The position numbers and the translations under genes are program-made. Under the pieces are notes generated by a model, which did not search any database, had not been told where the DNA came from, and saw only the letters and a program-made list of their open reading frames with translations. This document shows positions 1 through 8,262 of a stretch of DNA of 64,000 bases, in pieces. Positions within the stretch are counted from its first letter, which is position 1; each line of letters starts with the position of its first letter. Source of the stretch: Planctomycetota bacterium. Its GTDB lineage: Bacteria > Planctomycetota > UBA1135 > GCA-002686595. The stretch lies in contig DUDB01000026.1 in the NCBI GenBank assembly GCA_012959525.1, positions 1-64,000 of the forward strand. The letters are read 5' to 3'.

Positions 1-2
1 GC

Positions 3-611
3 GCGTGGCCCGGCACCTACACCGCACGACTCACCGTCGGTGACCAGACGATGGAGACATCCTTTGTGCTGTTGCCCGACCCGCGCTCATCAGCCAGCCA
101 GGAGGACCTTGTCCGCCAGCACGACCGCATTGCGGCCATCTGCGTCACCTTGACCAACGCCCACCAAGGCATCCGCGACCTGAGAGGCATACGCGCGGAT
201 CTCAAGACACTGGCAGGCAAGTGTGGTGAAGAGAGAGAGGATGAAGGCCCGTTCGCCGCACTACTAGATGAGATCGCGAACGCCCAGGAGATCCTGACCT
301 CCGTGGAGGAGGCTCTCTACCAGACCCAGAACGAGAGCGCCCAGGATCCGCTCAACTTCCCGGTGCGCCTGACGGACAAGCTCGCGGGAGTGAAGGGCTC
401 CATCGCCACGGGCGACTTTGCTCCGACGCGTCAGGCCGAGGCCGTGGCGGCCGAGCTGACGGAGGCCATCGAGGCCGAGTTGGCGCGCCTGCAGGAGGTG
501 CGCGAGGTGCGCCTGGCCTCCATCAACACTGCGGCCAACGCCCTCGCCATCCCTGCGGTGCGGGCGGAGACCAAGGAAGAGGAGAGCGACGAGGCCGACG
601 AGGAGGACTGA
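3..611 (+). CDS. C-terminal part of a BNR/VPS10-type beta-propeller protein (5' truncated)
   Basis: The reading frame is open from the window edge, so the gene begins outside; 202 residues are visible. The first residues read AWPGTYTARLTV, followed by a LPDPR turn. This matches the C-terminal beta-sandwich tail that follows the BNR/sortilin-like propeller in secreted WD40/YVTN/BNR glycosyl-hydrolase-like proteins. A long helical segment follows (roughly residues 40-175) and the end is very acidic (EESDEADEED). The propeller itself, and so the substrate, cannot be seen. An in-frame ATG at 51 exists but is almost certainly internal, because the family motif lies upstream of it. Confidence 0.7.
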   Translation, partial: AWPGTYTARLTVGDQTMETSFVLLPDPRSSASQEDLVRQHDRIAAICVTLTNAHQGIRDLRGIRADLKTLAGKCGEEREDEGPFAALLDEIANAQEILTSVEEALYQTQNESAQDPLNFPVRLTDKLAGVKGSIATGDFAPTRQAEAVAAELTEAIEAELARLQEVREVRLASINTAANALAIPAVRAETKEEESDEADEED

Positions 612-624
612 AGCGCGTGCGCTC

Positions 625-1305
625 CTACCAATCGGGATCCGGGTCCCCAAACGGGCCGCTCAGGGAATACCCCTCGGAGACCGAGTAGGTCAGCAGCTGC
701 GCGTGTCCCCCACCCGCGCGTTGGAACAGGTCCGCCAGCCACTCCTCCTCGCCGGGCCAGGGGTAGGCGTAGACAAGATCAAACTCCGAGAGCTCCATGC
801 CAAGTTCCCCGTAGGCGTCCGTCCCCTCGGCAATGGTGTGAAACTCGCCGTCGAGCAAGTGGACCTCGTCCCTGAAGTCCACGGGCACGAAGCTACCCTG
901 GGTGAAGGACGCCGAGCTGCCATGGCGCTCTGCCAAATCCCGGGAGAGGTCCACCAGCCCCTCCTCGATCTCGATCCCGTGGGCCTCGAATCCCAGCAGG
1001 TCCGCCAGGATCGTGATCACCCCCATGCCTGAACCCAGCTCGAGAAAAGTGTGGTGCCGGTCACGCAATTGCCTCAACTGCTGATAGGCCCCCTCCGCGT
1101 CGGCGGGGATGAGGTGATGGAAGGTGCCGCCGCGAGCCTCGATAAACGTCTCCCAGATCTGATTCCCTTCGCGCAGCAACGGCTCTAGGTTCTGCTCCAG
1201 GCGCTGATCGCCGGCCACCCGATCCCCGCGCTCCCGGGCCTTGCGGGCACGGAAGCGGAGATCGGCGATGGCCTCCGGGCTTGGCTTGAATTCAGAGGGA
1301 CACAT
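625..1305 (-). CDS. Class I SAM-dependent methyltransferase
   Basis: The product is 226 residues. The SAM-binding motif I, ELGSGMG, is at residues 89-95 and is followed by a motif II-like acidic segment IEIEEG at 111-116, giving the start of a Rossmann-fold methyltransferase core. The first 85 residues are helical and charged. Nothing in the sequence gives the acceptor; the motif I context (FLELGSGMGV) is seen in small-molecule and DOT1-like bacterial methyltransferases. The ATG start at 1305 has no Shine-Dalgarno sequence. It is convergent with the gene ending at 611, with 13 bases between the stops. Confidence 0.7.
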   Translation of the reverse strand: MCPSEFKPSPEAIADLRFRARKARERGDRVAGDQRLEQNLEPLLREGNQIWETFIEARGGTFHHLIPADAEGAYQQLRQLRDRHHTFLELGSGMGVITILADLLGFEAHGIEIEEGLVDLSRDLAERHGSSASFTQGSFVPVDFRDEVHLLDGEFHTIAEGTDAYGELGMELSEFDLVYAYPWPGEEEWLADLFQRAGGGHAQLLTYSVSEGYSLSGPFGDPDPDW

Positions 1306-1497
1306 GTGAAACCGAACCCAAGGTTACGCCAGAGGCACTTGCGTGCGGGGTTCGGATTCGGTTCTCACGCCGGCATGCAGCCCGAATGGGTCCCCCACTC
1401 TCACTCCGGTCCTTTTCTACGTCGGGTTGGAAGCAAGATGCAGCCGACCCTGGAATCCCTGAAGCCAGGGCAGGCCGGCGCGGTACTCTGAGTTCAC

Positions 1498-2991
1498 ATG
1501 TTCGTCCTGTTCCACCAAGTGGAGTTCCTGCTCTTCCTAGCCCCCGTGCTGGTGGGCTATTGGATGGTCCCCAAGCGGACGCGGAACTTCTTTCTGCTGA
1601 TCGCAAGCTACGCGTTCTACGCCAGCTGGAATTGGAAATTTGGCGGCTGCCTACTCGCGTCTACGGCTGTGGACTACTGCGTCGGTCTTGGAATCCATCG
1701 CTCGAGTCAAGCACGCACACGTCGAAGGCTCTTGACGCTGAGCATTGTCACAAACCTGGGGATGCTCGGGTTCTTCAAGTACTCCAACTTCTTCCTTGAG
1801 AGCCTCGTCGAACTAGCGGGAGTGTTTGGTTTCTCGCTCGACATTCCAACGCTCAACATCATCCTCCCCATAGGGATTTCGTTCTATACGTTCCAGACCC
1901 TCAGCTACAGCATTGACATCTACAGGCGCAAGCTCGAACCAACATCCAACCTGGTCGACTTTGCCTTGTTCGTTGTGTTCTTCCCGCAGCTGATCGCGGG
2001 CCCAATCGAAAAAGCCCGCGACTTGCTCCCGCAGCTTCGCGCCCCGAAGTTTCTTAAGGACGTAGACTGGAAGCACGGGCTGTACCTGTTTGGCTACGGC
2101 TGGTTCCTGAAGGTAGTCATTGCCGACCCCGTGGGGGTTGTCGTCAACGAAGCTTTCGGGCCCCCGAGCGCAACGGTCGGCAAGCTTGAGGTGAGCGGCT
2201 CGCGCGTCTTGATGGCGCTCTATGCATACTCGCTCCAAATCTACTGTGATTTCTCGGGGTACTCGAAGATGGCGCGCGGGCTCGCATGCATGTTTGGAAT
2301 CAGGTTGAGCCGTAACTTCTACCTGCCGTTCTTCTCACGTGGATACATAGACTTCTACAAGCGCTGGCATATCACGCTGAGCAACTGGATCGGCGAGTAC
2401 GTGTACATGCCTCTCTACTACTACCTTCCACGGACGCGACTGTTTGGTGCCATTACGGGCACCAAGGCCCGTCTCTACGTTTCGGCTGCGGTCGCACTGC
2501 TCGTGACACGCATAGTCTTCGGGTTGTGGCATGGGGCCTCGGTGAACTTCGTTCTTCTAGGCTTGTTCATCTACTGCGGCCAGTGGGCCTCGGTCTTGGC
2601 GAACCAGTTGACTAAAAACAGCAGTCTCCGAAACAACGCCGTCCATGCAGCTATCGCTCGGCCGTTGCAGAGCTTTGTGATGATTCACATGTTCGCCTTT
2701 GCGATGCTCTTCTTTCGGTCGCACAGCATCGAGCAGGTAGAGGAGTTCTGCAAGCGGCTCTTGACCGATATCGATCTGTCGGAGCTGCTGCGTTCTGATC
2801 TGATCTGGTCCATGTACCTACCTGCGGCCTTCCTCTTCTCATACGAGCTGCTGCAGTACCGCAGAGATGACGAGTTCGCGATTCTGAAGTTGAGCGGATA
2901 TCGGCAGCTAGCCTTCTGGTTGACACTTGCAACCTTTTGGATCCTGCGAGCCGATCCAGGAGGAGGCGCTTTCATCTACTTCCAGTTCTGA
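1498..2991 (+). CDS. MBOAT-family membrane O-acyltransferase (AlgI/DltB type)
   Basis: This is a 497-residue polytopic membrane protein. The MBOAT signature is present: a DFYKRWHITLS segment with His291, and the near-invariant histidine His345 in GLWHGAS, the residue taken as catalytic in AlgI, DltB and PatA. MBOAT proteins of this class move an acyl group from a cytoplasmic donor, often a carrier-protein thioester, across the membrane onto a surface polymer. It heads a same-strand run with an acyl carrier protein, VOC protein, sulfotransferase and AMP-ligase, and a membrane-anchored SGNH protein closes the block. That context favours a DltB-like partner role over a lone alginate acetylase. 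Local GC is visibly lower than in the flanks. The ATG start has no clear ribosome binding site. Confidence 0.9.
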   Translation: MFVLFHQVEFLLFLAPVLVGYWMVPKRTRNFFLLIASYAFYASWNWKFGGCLLASTAVDYCVGLGIHRSSQARTRRRLLTLSIVTNLGMLGFFKYSNFFLESLVELAGVFGFSLDIPTLNIILPIGISFYTFQTLSYSIDIYRRKLEPTSNLVDFALFVVFFPQLIAGPIEKARDLLPQLRAPKFLKDVDWKHGLYLFGYGWFLKVVIADPVGVVVNEAFGPPSATVGKLEVSGSRVLMALYAYSLQIYCDFSGYSKMARGLACMFGIRLSRNFYLPFFSRGYIDFYKRWHITLSNWIGEYVYMPLYYYLPRTRLFGAITGTKARLYVSAAVALLVTRIVFGLWHGASVNFVLLGLFIYCGQWASVLANQLTKNSSLRNNAVHAAIARPLQSFVMIHMFAFAMLFFRSHSIEQVEEFCKRLLTDIDLSELLRSDLIWSMYLPAAFLFSYELLQYRRDDEFAILKLSGYRQLAFWLTLATFWILRADPGGGAFIYFQF

Positions 2992-3109
2992 CCATGCCCT
3001 TGATGGTGGCCTGCGGTGCGGTTAGCCTGATCCTGTGCTCTCCCGTGTGTCTCAGGTGGGCAACGTGACTGCAATCACCTACCCCCCCCTGAGCTAAGAG
3101 CCTAAGCCC

Positions 3110-3367
3110 ATGAGTATTGCCGTTCAGATTCGAGAGATGCTTGAGGCGGAGAAGGACTTCAAGATGAGCCCGTCTGTCTCCGACGACGACTCATTGATCG
3201 AGAGTGGTGTTGCCGATTCCTTCGCAATGATCACCCTGGTCGTTCTTCTAGAGAAAACATTCTCTATCAAGGTGGAGCCCGAGGAGATGTCGCAGGACGT
3301 ATTTTCCTCGATAGGGAGAATTGCCGGCTATGTGGAGGGAAAGCTAAGTGGTAACGATCGGGATTGA
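3110..3367 (+). CDS. Acyl carrier protein, DltC-like
   Basis: The product is an 85-residue acidic four-helix carrier protein. The phosphopantetheine attachment serine is Ser37, in VADSFAM. Most acyl carrier proteins have DSL here. DSF is the form found in D-alanyl carrier protein DltC, and the following stretch (EEMSQDVFSS) also recalls the segment after helix III of DltC. It starts 118 bases after the MBOAT gene and its 3' end overlaps the next gene by 20 bases, so it should be co-transcribed. It probably carries the acyl group activated by the ligase at 4827 for use by the MBOAT protein. Whether the cargo is an amino acid or another acid cannot be read from the sequence. Confidence 0.88.
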   Translation: MSIAVQIREMLEAEKDFKMSPSVSDDDSLIESGVADSFAMITLVVLLEKTFSIKVEPEEMSQDVFSSIGRIAGYVEGKLSGNDRD

Positions 3368-4085
3368 CCACATACAATTCTCCGTTCCCGAACTTCCCGC
3401 GAGCACGGCGTTTCTAGAGGGGCTCGGCTGGAGTCTCGATTTCCAGCAGGCGAATTTCGCGCCGACGGCACGTCCTTATTTCCGGGAGGTGGGCAAGAGC
3501 ATGGCGTACCTCAAGCGCGGTCGTTCCGCCATTGAGTTGATAAACGCATCGTCGCATCCGGGCCCGGTGAGTTGGATGCCGATATTCTCTTCCCGCCTTC
3601 CGGGTGAGGTTTGCTCCAAGGGATCCGCGTCAGGGGAAGAAGTTGAGGTCCGGGCTGAAGAACTGGGGACGGCATGCCGGTGCCTTGACGTCATGGAAGA
3701 AGACGCGGAACTGTGTGGAGTCCGACTGTCCAGCGCGAAGCCTGAAGCCTCCGCAGCTTTCTTGGAGTCGCTGGGATTCAAGCGTAACGCGGACATCGTG
3801 GGGATCAGCCTGACCTATCCGCCCTCGATCGTAGGAATGGGACTTACCGTGACCATCGTTGCGGGGCCTGAGCTCATTGAGAAGGCGTACGTAGACGATC
3901 TAGGCTTGAGCCTGATCGCCATGCTGGCCACCGATCTGGATGCTGGCGTGAAGGTCATGAATGCTGCGGGGTACTGCTCCACGGAGATCTACGACTACCA
4001 GATCAACGGACGCCCAATCTCCAATTTCGTCGTGCAGGGTCCAGGAGGCGAGTTGGTCGAGCTGATTCAGATTGGGAGAGCGTAG
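3348..4085 (+). CDS. VOC (glyoxalase/dioxygenase superfamily) protein
   Basis: The product is 245 residues. The N-terminus (IDHIQFSVPELPASTAFLEG) is a typical first strand and helix of a vicinal-oxygen-chelate module. A second module begins near residue 121 (VRLSSAKPEASAAFLESLGF), and the C-terminal GGELVELIQI carries the usual metal-ligand glutamate position (Glu238). His8 is a second candidate ligand. The start is GTG at 3348, inside the carrier-protein gene, chosen because GGAGG lies at about 3334-3338. VOC proteins include dioxygenases, isomerases, lyases and binding proteins, so no reaction is assigned. In this operon it may tailor the acid that is loaded or transferred. Confidence 0.8.
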   Translation: MVTIGIDHIQFSVPELPASTAFLEGLGWSLDFQQANFAPTARPYFREVGKSMAYLKRGRSAIELINASSHPGPVSWMPIFSSRLPGEVCSKGSASGEEVEVRAEELGTACRCLDVMEEDAELCGVRLSSAKPEASAAFLESLGFKRNADIVGISLTYPPSIVGMGLTVTIVAGPELIEKAYVDDLGLSLIAMLATDLDAGVKVMNAAGYCSTEIYDYQINGRPISNFVVQGPGGELVELIQIGRA

Positions 4086-4087
4086 AG

Positions 4088-4819
4088 ATGGCGAGCAATA
4101 ATCAGCTCCCGGATTTTCTTGGCGTAGGAGCGGTCAAGGCAGGAACCACATGGTTGCATCGCAACTTGTTCAAACACTCCGAGCTTTACCTACCCATCCA
4201 GAAGCCTGTTTTCTTTTGGGACCGCCATCGGGAAAAAGGACTGGAAAGCTATGCCCGCATCTTTGAGCCCGGGAGGGATTGCCTGTGTGGCGAGTTCACG
4301 GCGAGCTACAGCGTTTTGCCAGCTCAGACTAAGGACGAGATTCGCGATCTGATGCCCGACCTCAAGCTGATCTTGATCCTCCGCGAGCCAAAAAGCCGCG
4401 CCTGGTCAGAGGCCAAGATGGAGCTCACACTCATCCAGGAGCGCGACACGGGAACACTCCAGGAGGGTGACTATCTCGACTTTCTGGAATCGGAAAAATG
4501 TCGAGAGCGGGGTGACTACGCCGCGATCATCCGAGAGTGGTCGGCACGCTTCCCTCGAGAACAGATCTACATCGGGCTCTACGACGACATCGTCAGAGAT
4601 CCCCGCAAGCTGCTGACCGAGGTGTTTGAGTTCTTGGACGTGGCTGCGCCGGAAGATTGGGCTGGGTATCCGTTTAGGGAGCGCATCTTCAAGGGGCCGG
4701 AAATCGGGCTTCCCGCCCGTTGCGGAGAGTTGCTCGACAGCATGTACACGCCGTCCGCCATCGAAGAAATGTCCAGCCTTGCAGGCATCGACCTCGCGCA
4801 GGCTTGGAACTACGCTTGA
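4088..4819 (+). CDS. PAPS-dependent sulfotransferase
   Basis: The product is 243 residues. The 5'-phosphosulfate loop is VKAGTTW at residues 16-22, with Lys17 and the Thr pair contacting PAPS. The 3'-phosphate-binding segment follows at 97-107 (LREPKSRAWS, with Arg99 and Ser107). These are the two defining motifs of the sulfotransferase fold, close to the heparan/NodH-like Sulfotransfer family. It starts 2 bases after the VOC stop, with GGGAG about 9 bases before its ATG. The acceptor is unknown. The operon suggests sulfation of the same molecule or surface polymer handled by the acyl carrier protein and MBOAT proteins. Confidence 0.88.
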   Translation: MASNNQLPDFLGVGAVKAGTTWLHRNLFKHSELYLPIQKPVFFWDRHREKGLESYARIFEPGRDCLCGEFTASYSVLPAQTKDEIRDLMPDLKLILILREPKSRAWSEAKMELTLIQERDTGTLQEGDYLDFLESEKCRERGDYAAIIREWSARFPREQIYIGLYDDIVRDPRKLLTEVFEFLDVAAPEDWAGYPFRERIFKGPEIGLPARCGELLDSMYTPSAIEEMSSLAGIDLAQAWNYA

Positions 4820-4826
4820 GGAGACC

Positions 4827-6962
4827 ATGAACGCACTTTGGGAACTCTTGCAGGGTGCAGTTCGCGACTGCGGAGACGGACCGTTCCTCACGGACTTGCG
4901 AACCAAGGAGAGCTTCACCTATGGCGAGCTGCTCTCGCGCTCTGAGCGTGCGGGAGCGTGGTTGGCTTCACAGGGAGTCGGGATCGGCGATCGTGTCGGG
5001 TACGTCACCAAGAACGACCCTGCTTTTTTTGAGCTTCTATTTGGATGCGCCTGTCGCGGCGCTGCCCTGGTGCCCATCAATCAAGACGGCACGCTTGCTG
5101 AGATTGCCGAGGTTATTGAGGACTGTGAGGCCAAAGTCGTACTCACCGACGTGCCCAGCGAACAAGGCTGGACTCTCCTTGATCGGGATCTTTTCGCGGG
5201 GTTATCCGCAGGGACCGTCGAGGAGTGTGCGCCGGAGCAAGACGCAATACTTGTCTACACGTCAGGGACGACGGGGCGCAGCAAGGGGGTCATTCTGAGT
5301 CACAAGAGTCTGACCACGATGGCGGGGACATTGGCCTCCGTGTACGACTATCAGCCGGGGCAGCGCTTCCTAAGCATGCTGCCGAACTATCACATCAACG
5401 CACCCGTGGTCACTGGGTTGGCTTGCATCACTGGTCGTTCGCATGTCTTCGTCACCGCCCCCTACGGATTTACGAACGCTCGGTTCATATTCCGTTTCGT
5501 GGAAGAGCACAAACTTGCCGTGTTAAGTCTGACGCCCTCGATTATGGCCTCGCTCCTGAAATTCAATCCGGAGGGAAGCGATAGCGATCTCTCGTCGGTT
5601 AGGCAAGGTTTGGTCGGTACCGCCCACTTGCCCGAGGACCTCTGGATCCAGTTCGAGGAGAAATTTGGTTTTCCCTGCTATCAGGGCTACGGCCTGACGG
5701 AAACGACGACTTGGGCGACCATGACTCCGCCGGACGAACGCAAGCGGCGTGACTCCGCTGGGGTGGCCATCGGGTGTGAAGTCCGGATTGACGAGGAGAA
5801 CGGAGACGAGATCCTCATCCGCGGTGACATCGTCATGAACGGTTACAACCGGCGAAAGGCACTGACCAAGAAACAGTTCAAGGGCGATTGGTTTCGAACA
5901 GGAGACCTCGGGAGAGTCGATGAAGACGGCAATCTCTTCATTACCGGGCGCATCAAGAACATTATCAAGCGGCGTGGCATTCTGATCTCGCCCGAGGAGA
6001 TTGACGGGGTCCTGAGGAGTTTCCCGGAGACCACGGATGCATGTACGGTCGGTGTACCAGATGATCTGTTTGGCGAGCGCGTTGTATCCGCGTGCGTCAT
6101 CGACGACGAGAGCCTTGAGGCGCTCGCGGCGTACACACGCACAGCGCTTTCGACCTATAAACACCCCGACGAGTTTCTCGTTGTGCGGGAGATACCCAAG
6201 ACCGGTATGGGTAAGCAGGACCTGCAAGAATTGAGGAAAATTGTGACGGGGGAGAAGTGCCAAGAGATTGCGGGCAGCTTCGATGTCTATAGGTTCCGGC
6301 GGGCTCAGACCCTTGATATGCCCATCATCTGCGACAGGATACAGACTGCTCTCCTCAGGGGAGGCAGCGTTGACTTCGTCGGGTTCTGGGGCGTCGGCTC
6401 CCGTAGGGAGTGCGCTGCACCCGATGTAGCCGCATTGGATCGCTTGGAGCAGTTCGTATCCGCAATCGATGGTGCCGCGGGACGACAACTAGCGAGTATG
6501 ACGCTGATCCTCGCAGACATTCACGCCAGGTGTAATCAGACTTCCGGTGACGTTTATGAGCCTTACCTTGATGCGATTCGCCTGCTAGCGGAGGAGCGGG
6601 GTCTCAAGACCATGAGGCTGAGCGAAATCTGGAGCAAGAACCAGCTCGACCTGGACGGAGTCTTGAAGCGCATGTCCGATGCGGATTGGGTTAGGAAGTG
6701 GGAAGAGTTCTCATTGCATGAGGAGTTCCTGCAGCAGGCGTCGCATCGATGTGTCGGTGACGATTCTGTGGTCGAGGAGTACGCTTATCGCTACTTCGTA
6801 ACCATCTGCGCCGAGAACCCGGTCTTGGAGGAAGTGTTCGCCGACGACGTCTTCGTTACCTATAACGGCCCCGAATTCAGAGTAGCCCTTCCGCAGCTCC
6901 CGATGTTTCATTTGCACTCGATCAAGCCGGGCACAGCAGCGAAGCCCTGGTTTCTGGACTGA
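4827..6962 (+). CDS. AMP-forming acyl/aminoacyl ligase (ANL family) with an unknown C-terminal domain
   Basis: The protein is 711 residues. Residues 1 to about 475 form a complete ANL adenylation domain: P-loop-like TSGTTGRSKG at 145-154, YGLTE at 288-292, the hinge TGDLG with Asp360, and the catalytic lysine Lys463 in GMGKQDL. Such enzymes adenylate a carboxylic acid and pass it to CoA or a carrier protein; the nearby DltC-like protein is the obvious partner. About 235 further residues (476-711) belong to no family I recognise; they contain FWGVGSRREC and LILADIHARC. The ATG at 4827 is preferred over upstream in-frame starts because GAGGAG lies 3 bases before it and it follows the sulfotransferase stop by 7 bases. 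Confidence 0.88.
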   Translation: MNALWELLQGAVRDCGDGPFLTDLRTKESFTYGELLSRSERAGAWLASQGVGIGDRVGYVTKNDPAFFELLFGCACRGAALVPINQDGTLAEIAEVIEDCEAKVVLTDVPSEQGWTLLDRDLFAGLSAGTVEECAPEQDAILVYTSGTTGRSKGVILSHKSLTTMAGTLASVYDYQPGQRFLSMLPNYHINAPVVTGLACITGRSHVFVTAPYGFTNARFIFRFVEEHKLAVLSLTPSIMASLLKFNPEGSDSDLSSVRQGLVGTAHLPEDLWIQFEEKFGFPCYQGYGLTETTTWATMTPPDERKRRDSAGVAIGCEVRIDEENGDEILIRGDIVMNGYNRRKALTKKQFKGDWFRTGDLGRVDEDGNLFITGRIKNIIKRRGILISPEEIDGVLRSFPETTDACTVGVPDDLFGERVVSACVIDDESLEALAAYTRTALSTYKHPDEFLVVREIPKTGMGKQDLQELRKIVTGEKCQEIAGSFDVYRFRRAQTLDMPIICDRIQTALLRGGSVDFVGFWGVGSRRECAAPDVAALDRLEQFVSAIDGAAGRQLASMTLILADIHARCNQTSGDVYEPYLDAIRLLAEERGLKTMRLSEIWSKNQLDLDGVLKRMSDADWVRKWEEFSLHEEFLQQASHRCVGDDSVVEEYAYRYFVTICAENPVLEEVFADDVFVTYNGPEFRVALPQLPMFHLHSIKPGTAAKPWFLD

Positions 6963-7038
6963 GTTCCAGCGGGGAATAGAACGCCGACGTGGGTCCCGAT
7001 CCGAGGCAGCGGGGCACCAAGATGAATCGAGGGACGGA

Positions 7039-8040
7039 TCAGGAGGATGGGCCCTGTTCGCCGATGTTCATGAGTCTGTCCCACGTTGCATTCAAGCCTG
7101 CGCTGACAACGTCCCATGAGTAGAGGTGCCAGGCTCTATGCTCGGGATCGACCCAGGGCTCAGGACGGAGTGGCCTATATGAGTTCCCGCGAACAGGTTG
7201 ATCCCCCTTAGTGAGTTCAAGTATTCGCTCACGCCGTTCCATGATGCGATCTTGCAGTCCCTTTGCGTAGCGCCGGTGGATGGCTCCCCTGGGGTGTTTG
7301 TCTGATGGGTAGATGTAGTCCGAAGGCCCGTACAGTACTTCGAGTGGGGGTAAGAGCTCGAAGAATCGGCTCGTCATTGCCGTGCATCTGCCCCCGGCTA
7401 GTTCAAATGCAAAAATCGGAATTGAGCGCTTTCGCGCAAACTCGCTGGCGATCCTGAGATTCCTATTAATGGTTTGGAGGTTGGCCTGCTTGCCAACTTG
7501 CCACAAGATCATGTCGGGGCGAAAGTAGCAGGCACGCTTCAACTGCTGGCCGAATGTTGTCGAGGCATTGGGCACGCCCAGGTTGAGCAATTCCCAAACC
7601 GGCTCCACCCCCGCTGGCTGATTCAACAGTTCCTCGAGATGCACAGGCCATGTGTCTTTCAGCGGAATGCCTGCGGCCATAGTGATGGACCCACCGATTA
7701 CGGCAACCCGAAGTACACCTCCTGACTTCTTACGGGTGGCGTCCTCACCGCGTAGACCGAGATTGTTGACCTCGAAAGGCTCGCCCTTATTCCAGCCTCT
7801 TGTGTTGGGCATGAGCCCCCAACTGCCCATGGTGTCTTCATCCCTGGTCGGAGGTTCGAGGGCGAACTCAGACATCAGGGTAAGTTTGATGGTCCCCACC
7901 TCCCACGGATTGAACCCTGCAAGTCCGAACTTCCTTACGCGAGAGCCGGTCTCGGCCACAAACAAGAATCCCACGAGAATGGTCACGACTCGCCCCAGTA
8001 CAAGCACCTTTCGAAGAAGAGCTGGTAGGGACATGGCCAT
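7039..8040 (-). CDS. Membrane-anchored SGNH-fold protein, possible MBOAT partner
   Basis: The product is 333 residues. A single hydrophobic segment at about residues 13-29 should anchor it with the rest outside the cytoplasm. The body resembles SGNH hydrolases: block I reads VAVIGGSIT (Ser118; GGS instead of GDS), LNLGVPNAS follows, and a C-terminal SDKHPRGAIHRR supplies the Asp-x-x-His pair. Block III is degenerate (WQVGKQAN, no GxND). Anchored SGNH-like proteins often accompany MBOAT acyltransferases (AlgJ/AlgX, DltD, PatB). It converges on the ligase gene, with 76 bases between the stops, and shares the lower GC of that block. Confidence 0.75.
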   Translation of the reverse strand: MAMSLPALLRKVLVLGRVVTILVGFLFVAETGSRVRKFGLAGFNPWEVGTIKLTLMSEFALEPPTRDEDTMGSWGLMPNTRGWNKGEPFEVNNLGLRGEDATRKKSGGVLRVAVIGGSITMAAGIPLKDTWPVHLEELLNQPAGVEPVWELLNLGVPNASTTFGQQLKRACYFRPDMILWQVGKQANLQTINRNLRIASEFARKRSIPIFAFELAGGRCTAMTSRFFELLPPLEVLYGPSDYIYPSDKHPRGAIHRRYAKGLQDRIMERRERILELTKGDQPVRGNSYRPLRPEPWVDPEHRAWHLYSWDVVSAGLNATWDRLMNIGEQGPSS

Positions 8041-8262
8041 TGAACGGGTTGCAACTTAACTCAAGATCAGGAGTCAAGCTCGGTGAACTCTAACCTACCA
8101 TTTGTGGTGTTGGCGGTACTCCGTGCTTCCCTCCCTACCTGACCCACCCCATGAAAAAGGCCGTTCTGGGAGCTTCACCGGCCTCGCGGGTTGCGGCCCT
8201 ACCAGCTCTTCAGTTTCCGATTATGCCGACTGCTGCTTGGCCGCCGTGCCCGCACCCTGCCC

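Noticed and set aside
1312-1355. 8-base inverted repeat CCGAACCC/GGGTTCGG between the methyltransferase and MBOAT genes
   Set aside because: The loop is 28 bases and no T tract follows; it could be an operator but is within chance for this composition.
1498-2991. Alginate O-acetylation locus
   Set aside because: The MBOAT protein could be AlgI-like, but no alginate polymerase or epimerase genes are present, and the carrier protein and ligase point to a different donor.
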